This document shows positions 15,549-19,797 of a stretch of DNA of 19,797 bases, in pieces (position 1 is the first letter of the stretch; every line of letters starts with the position of its first letter). The notes under the pieces were generated by a model. That model made no database searches. It had not been told where the DNA came from and saw only the letters and a program-made list of their open reading frames with translations. The stretch is from CAZMXI01 sp964570205. Lineage in GTDB: Bacteria; Planctomycetota; Phycisphaerae; Tepidisphaerales; Tepidisphaeraceae. The stretch lies in assembly GCA_964570205.1 (NCBI GenBank), contig CAZMXI010000091.1, positions 1 through 19,797 on the forward strand. The letters are read 5' to 3'. The position numbers and the translations under genes are program-made.

Positions 15549-18500
15549 TCACTTCCTCCGGAGCGACACGATGGCCCTGGCGATCTCATCCCGGCGGGCG
15601 TCGATCACCCCAGGGTCCCGCGTGAATGTCGTCATGTCGCTGGTGAGTTGTGCAGGCACTTCAAGGAGCTTGTCCATCGCCTCTCGCTGCCCGGCCGGCA
15701 GAGATGAACCTTTCTCCTCCAGGAGCCGCTTCAGGATGACCATGTACTCATAATCCTCCACCCCATCCCGCAGCATCTCCCACCGGATGCTGTCCACCGG
15801 GCCGTCCAATACCGGCCCCGGCGGGTTGCCGTCGGCCGCCGCCTCGGGCGGATAGATGAACCGCCCATCGCCGTTGCCCCAGGGCGCTTTGGTGCCGGTC
15901 GGCGTCCCATAGCCGCTGGTCCAGCCCATCGGGTCTTCGTACGGGTTCTGCGGCCGGGCCCGATCGGGGTAAGCGGTGTTGCTGGTCCAGTAGTTGGTCT
16001 GCCAGACCAGGATGCCCTCGATCTTCCGCTGCCAGGTCTGCCACAACCAGACCCGCAGCTCGGTCGCCGGGTGGTCGATAAACAGCGTGCAGTAGGGGGC
16101 CTTTGGCCCGGTGCAGACGTACCACCAGAACCGCTCGCCTGCCTTGCGACGCTGTTCGGCTTTGTCGTGCCGGTACTCAAATGAGACCGGGCACCAGATG
16201 TTGGGCCCGCCGATCAGGCCATCCTCAACCTGTTCGGTGAGCATGCGATTGATCCCCGGCGCGGCTTCCTTCAGCTTGTGGAAGCCGTTGCTCACGAAGG
16301 CGTAATCCTTCGGATCGGGCTCATCGAACCAGTACACGTACGCCTCATCCAGCCACCCTTTCCCGCGAAGGTGCTGCTCGATGATGCGGCAGTAGTTGGC
16401 GAAGGCCAGCTTGTATTCGGGGCTGTCCTCGCGGAACCCCAGCAACTCCGGCTCGACGCGGGCGTGATATGTTCCACCGCCCATGCCGGGCACGTGGAGC
16501 AGGAACGAGTTGAAGTGATATTCGTCGACGGCTTGCGCCATGGCGCGGTCCCAGGCGGCGAAGTCGAAGACCGGGACGAGTGTCTTGCGGTCGGGCCAGG
16601 TGACCTTGATCGCATCCATCGGCGCGGGGTCATACGGGGCGATGTGATGGGCGCTGAAGTTGGCCAGGTACTTTGCCAGCACGGCCCGCCGGTCGGCCTC
16701 GCCGGTAAGCTTCTGGTAGCGCCAGACCTCCTGCGGCGAGAATCCGAACGTGGTCACGCAGGTCATCCGGTCCGGCAGATCGAAGTCATACACTTCGACC
16801 CGGATCGGCGCTCGATCGGCGTATCCGTCGGCCGCGAGTTGGATGGCCCCGGTATAGATGCCCGGCCTGGCGTTGCGGGGCGCCTTGACGCGCACCCAGA
16901 TCGGCTGGTTGACGTCGCGTTCCAGGTCGATGGCGCGGTCGAACGGCGGCAGCGGGTCGGGCCAGTGGCCCGTCACGCCCACCTCGTCGGTCGGCCGGGT
17001 GACCAGCACGTACCGCACGCGCAGAATCTCCACATTTTCGGCCGGAATGATCGAGCCATCCGGGCCGACCAGCGCCTCGGCCCGGGCGGTGAATTTCTTG
17101 AGGTCTCGCGATGGCCGGATGATGAATTGGGCTGCTTCGACTTCGTTGCGGGCAGCGCGGATCAGCATGGCATCGGAGTTGGCGGCCGGCATCGGGCGGT
17201 TCCGGCTGACCTTCCGACCCGACGAGCACCACCAGAGCCCGGCCGCGTCGGATTGGGCTGGCAGACGCTGGCCGTAGGCGCCGTCGTGCAGTTCGGCGAT
17301 GTGGATCGAGGCCTCTGCGCGGTAGGGCGACTGCCCACCCAGGGTCAGGGTGAGTTCATAGTTTCCGCTGCCCAGGGGGAGTTGATAGGGCACGCGAACG
17401 GCCTGACGGTCGGTCACCGTGATCGGCTGGCCGCCAAACGGGTGTACGGCGGATATGTGCGGGCTGGTCACCGCCAGCGTGGGGGTGATGGTGATGGGCT
17501 GGCCGGTGCGGTTGTTCACCGTCGCCACGAAGACGCTGTCGCCGCCAGCGCCGAGGTCGTCCACGGTAACGTCGATGCGCGGATCGGTCGCGGCGACGGC
17601 GACGAAGTCGGTCGAGCCGACCAGCGATTCGGGCTCGCCGTCGAGTTGAAGTTCGCAGCCATAGTCGTTCACCTGGAGCATTGTATTCGACTGCCCAGGC
17701 GCGGGGCTGGCCGTCAGGCGGACGTAAACCTGTCGCGCCGGCAGAAGCGTTGGCGGGATGGCGTATTGCCCGCTGGCAACCTTGTCGATCGTGCCCAGCG
17801 CCTGCCATTTCTGGCCGTCAGCGCTGGCCTCGACGGACAGTTGGCCGGCGATGTGGTAGTTCACGGCCACATGGATTTCGCCGCCGGTGATTTGATGCCG
17901 GCCGATTTCGTGGCGATAGGTGACGTGTTGCCTGGCCGAGAAGCTCCAGCGGTCGGTATTGAAGGCGGACGAGTGGGCCAGCAGCGGCCGGCTCTGGTTC
18001 CGCGACTGGCCACGATAGGGGGCGGCAAAGGCATAGTGGCCATCGACAATGTGCTCGCCCTCGCCCAGCGTCAGGTCGCCGCGCCGGGCGTAGACCGGGA
18101 CCGCACGGCGCAGGGAGACCACGTCATAGAGGATCACGCCGTTGGCGTGCCACTGGCCGAATCGCAGATATGGCTCGGCGGAGGCCGGCGCTGCGGGCGT
18201 GGCGAAGATCGAGTCGTATTGGGTCCAGGACTGGGGCACCACGCCCAGGTCGCGGTTGCAGAATGCCGGGCCGGTAATGGCCGTTCCGCCCTGCTGGCTC
18301 TCCGATCGGGCAAAAAAGCGGAGCCGGTAGACGGCCGACGGTTCAAAAGGAGCAGGCTCAGAGCGCCAGTAGGTGCTGTTGTCACCCGTGCCAGTGACGG
18401 CCACCGCGCGCGTTCCATCCGGCAGTCTGACCCAACGGCCGCCGGGGCCGCTGTGTGTCCATCCCGTTGGCGCACCGGCGCCGGTTTCGAACGAAGGATT

Positions 18501-18575
18501 GGGCAGATCGACGGCATCAGTTGCCGCGGCCGCCGTCAGACAGACTGCGAGGAACGAAGCTGCACGCCAAGCCAT
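15549..18575 (-). CDS. Secreted DUF4091-domain glycoside hydrolase-like protein
   Basis: An exported protein of 1008 aa probably acting on polysaccharide. There is a signal peptide (AWRAASFLAVCLTAAAATDA), then a jelly-roll carbohydrate-binding-like domain (LPNPSFETGAGAPTGWTHSG, about residues 25-160), further beta-rich domains, and a barrel-like catalytic region. The barrel has VYWFDEPDPKDY, with E752 a candidate catalytic acid, then IWCPVSFEY, GILVWQTNYW and the DUF4091 signature DSIRWEMLRDGVEDYEYM near 926-945. ATG 18575 is preceded by a perfect AGGAGG at four bases; an in-frame ATG at 18635 adds an arginine-rich leader with no ribosome-binding site. The ABC ATPase gene ends 100 bp upstream on the same strand. 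The substrate cannot be stated. Confidence 0.87.
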   Translation of the reverse strand: MAWRAASFLAVCLTAAAATDAVDLPNPSFETGAGAPTGWTHSGPGGRWVRLPDGTRAVAVTGTGDNSTYWRSEPAPFEPSAVYRLRFFARSESQQGGTAITGPAFCNRDLGVVPQSWTQYDSIFATPAAPASAEPYLRFGQWHANGVILYDVVSLRRAVPVYARRGDLTLGEGEHIVDGHYAFAAPYRGQSRNQSRPLLAHSSAFNTDRWSFSARQHVTYRHEIGRHQITGGEIHVAVNYHIAGQLSVEASADGQKWQALGTIDKVASGQYAIPPTLLPARQVYVRLTASPAPGQSNTMLQVNDYGCELQLDGEPESLVGSTDFVAVAATDPRIDVTVDDLGAGGDSVFVATVNNRTGQPITITPTLAVTSPHISAVHPFGGQPITVTDRQAVRVPYQLPLGSGNYELTLTLGGQSPYRAEASIHIAELHDGAYGQRLPAQSDAAGLWWCSSGRKVSRNRPMPAANSDAMLIRAARNEVEAAQFIIRPSRDLKKFTARAEALVGPDGSIIPAENVEILRVRYVLVTRPTDEVGVTGHWPDPLPPFDRAIDLERDVNQPIWVRVKAPRNARPGIYTGAIQLAADGYADRAPIRVEVYDFDLPDRMTCVTTFGFSPQEVWRYQKLTGEADRRAVLAKYLANFSAHHIAPYDPAPMDAIKVTWPDRKTLVPVFDFAAWDRAMAQAVDEYHFNSFLLHVPGMGGGTYHARVEPELLGFREDSPEYKLAFANYCRIIEQHLRGKGWLDEAYVYWFDEPDPKDYAFVSNGFHKLKEAAPGINRMLTEQVEDGLIGGPNIWCPVSFEYRHDKAEQRRKAGERFWWYVCTGPKAPYCTLFIDHPATELRVWLWQTWQRKIEGILVWQTNYWTSNTAYPDRARPQNPYEDPMGWTSGYGTPTGTKAPWGNGDGRFIYPPEAAADGNPPGPVLDGPVDSIRWEMLRDGVEDYEYMVILKRLLEEKGSSLPAGQREAMDKLLEVPAQLTSDMTTFTRDPGVIDARRDEIARAIVSLRRK

Positions 18576-18674
18576 AGCGCCTCCTTGTTTCGGGGCACAG
18601 AGCGTACCGCGCACGGCAGGGAATCGGAAGAACACGGGGAGTCGCGACGTGCGCTGCCGGTCGAGTTGCGGGGT

Positions 18675-19463
18675 CTACTGCAAGGCGGCCAGTTCGCGTT
18701 CGTCGGCCTCGCCCACGACGAATCGCTTGACCACGGGGTGATCCGTGGTGCGAATCTGCCCGGGCGTGCCGTCGAAGACGATCTTGCCCTCGTGGAGCAT
18801 CACGATGCGCTCGGCGATCTTGAAGGCGCTGTTCATGTCGTGGGTGACGGTGATGCTGGCCGAGTGCAGCTCGCGGCGAAGCTTGATGATCAGCTCGTTG
18901 ATGACATCCGACCGGATGGGGTCCAGGCCGGTGGTTGGCTCGTCGTACAGGATGAGCCGCGGCTCGAGCGCGATGGCGCGGGCCAGAGCTACTCGCTTGC
19001 GCTGCCCGCCGGAGAGCTCGCCGGGCATCTTCAGCTCGATCCCCGGGAGGCCGACCAGCGAGAGGCGATGCGCGACGACCCGGCGGATTTCCTCAGGGTT
19101 CTTGTCGGTGTGGGCGGAAAGCGGGAAGCCGACGTTCTCGCCGACGGTGAGCGAGTCGAAGAGCGCGCCCATCTGGAACAGGAATCCCACGCGCTGGCGG
19201 ATGGGCATGAGGTCCTTCTCATGCATGGTGTCGATGCGAATGCCGTCGAACCAGATCTCGCCCCGGTCCGGCCGAAGGAGCCCGACGATGTGCTTGAGCA
19301 TCACGCTCTTGCCGCTGCCGCTGGCGCCGATGATGACCAGGCTCTGCCCGCGCGGCACATCCAGGTCGATGCCGTCGAGCACGACCAGCCGGCCGAATCG
19401 CTTGTGCACGTCACGGAACTGAACCAGGGGCGGTACGGGGTTGTTCGTGCTCAAATCGCTCAT
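18675..19463 (-). CDS. ABC transporter ATP-binding protein, Mla/Ttg2A type
   Basis: A 262-aa ATPase of the MlaF/Ttg2A branch, which drives lipid or related transport with an MlaE permease. It has Walker A GASGSGKS (46-53), a Q-loop in FLFQMGALFDSLTVGENVGFPL (Q97) of the MlaF kind, signature LSGGQRKR (from 150), Walker B ILYDEP (171-176), a D-loop TTGLDP and the switch His209 in ITVTHD. The start ATG 19463 overlaps the TGA of the upstream permease fragment (ATGA), suggesting translational coupling; the frame stays open upstream to 19667 but without family resemblance. Its usual permease and substrate-binding MCE partner are not next to it here. The ATPase family is secure; the cargo is not. 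Confidence 0.9.
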   Translation of the reverse strand: MSDLSTNNPVPPLVQFRDVHKRFGRLVVLDGIDLDVPRGQSLVIIGASGSGKSVMLKHIVGLLRPDRGEIWFDGIRIDTMHEKDLMPIRQRVGFLFQMGALFDSLTVGENVGFPLSAHTDKNPEEIRRVVAHRLSLVGLPGIELKMPGELSGGQRKRVALARAIALEPRLILYDEPTTGLDPIRSDVINELIIKLRRELHSASITVTHDMNSAFKIAERIVMLHEGKIVFDGTPGQIRTTDHPVVKRFVVGEADERELAALQ

Positions 19464-19797
19464 GAGAAGCCAAACCCCGGCAAATGGATCATGCTGGCAA
19501 AAATGCTCACGTCGCCGTAAATCGCTTCGTACCAGTCTTTGGAGACCTGCGCGAAGAAGAAGTTGGGTATGGCCAGGCCGAAATACGACAGCATGCTGAC
19601 CACTTGATCCCCAACGGAGTATTGCCTCACCGCCGAATAGACCCCCATGGGTACCGCCACCACCCACAGCATCAAGATAGATAAGAGCGCAAGGTACATG
19701 GAGTTGCGCATGGGGCGGGCGATGCGGTTGATGACCGGCTGGTTCGATACGAACGACTGTCCCAGGTTGCCCTGCACGAGGTTACGCATCCAGCGCA
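19460..19797 (-). CDS. DppB-like ABC permease, truncated at both ends
   Basis: Part of a peptide/oligopeptide-type ABC permease; the 5' end lies outside the window. GNLGQSFVSNQPV, RPMRNSMYLALLSILMLWVV (membrane helix), YSAVRQYSVGDQVVSMLSYF and GLAIPNFFFA match the middle of DppB-type proteins. After FFFA the resemblance stops: 28 unrelated residues (WYEAIYGDVSIFASM, HLPGFGFS) lead to TGA 19462-19460. The expected second half with the EAA coupling loop and later helices is missing. It cannot be a complete permease. Whether this is a genuine truncation, a rearrangement that fused it to the ATPase operon, or an assembly join cannot be told from this window. Confidence 0.7.
   Translation of the reverse strand, partial: RWMRNLVQGNLGQSFVSNQPVINRIARPMRNSMYLALLSILMLWVVAVPMGVYSAVRQYSVGDQVVSMLSYFGLAIPNFFFAQVSKDWYEAIYGDVSIFASMIHLPGFGFS

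Noticed and set aside
16278..19520. 1080-codon open frame on the plus strand
   Set aside because: It runs opposite the DUF4091 gene, the ABC ATPase and the gap between them, which have clear motifs; no start signal or domain is visible.
19464..19667. Upstream extension of the ABC ATPase
   Set aside because: The frame is open but lies over the permease coding sequence and shows no ATPase-family resemblance; ATG 19463 has the ATGA overlap.

Overview
The window looks like a piece of a GC-rich planctomycete chromosome, probably in or near the Phycisphaerae. This is inferred from gene content, not from a marker tree. The signs are an HzsA-related dihaem protein followed by a Tat-exported Gfo/Idh/MocA oxidoreductase, several secreted glycoside hydrolases, an EboB-type TatD hydrolase, and translated palindromic repeats of a kind I associate with planctomycetes. 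Both ends cut through genes.

Layout. 1-2713 (+): the 3' part of valS, carrying two in-frame palindromic insertions and one frameshift. 2714-2786: a perfect 19-bp inverted repeat between convergent genes. 2787-6038 (-): a GH78-type alpha-L-rhamnosidase lipoprotein. 6157-8463 (+) and 8489-9790 (+): a divergent two-gene operon of an HzsA-related dihaem propeller protein and a Gfo/Idh/MocA oxidoreductase. 9791-11179 (-): a flippase-like membrane protein. 11316-11573 (+): a small L7/L12-C-terminal-like protein with a membrane tail, possibly leaderless. 11678-13138 (+): a secreted GH29 alpha-L-fucosidase behind a good sigma70 promoter. 13110-13655 (-): a decayed DDE transposase whose start codon lies in a large palindrome. 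13715-14461: about 750 bp without a convincing gene but with promoter-like boxes and three 10-bp tandem repeats. 14462-15541 (+): a two-gene operon of a 78-aa protein and EboB-like TatD hydrolase. 15549-18575 (-): a secreted DUF4091-type glycoside-hydrolase-like protein. 18675-19797 (-): an Mla-type ABC ATPase overlapping by ATGA the end of a DppB-like permease that seems to have lost its C-terminal half.

Functionally, the rhamnosidase, fucosidase, DUF4091 protein and the HzsA-related/Gfo-Idh pair suit an organism that degrades deoxysugar-rich polysaccharides (algal or exopolysaccharide) outside the cytoplasm and handles some of the sugar chemistry there by redox. No regulator or sugar transporter for them is present here, so a single locus cannot be claimed.

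The most interesting signals are the paired two-hairpin repeats translated in the same frame inside valS, with covariation between copies; the orphan EboB operon and the odd non-coding region before it; the palindrome over the transposase start; and the mismatched ABC permease/ATPase junction.
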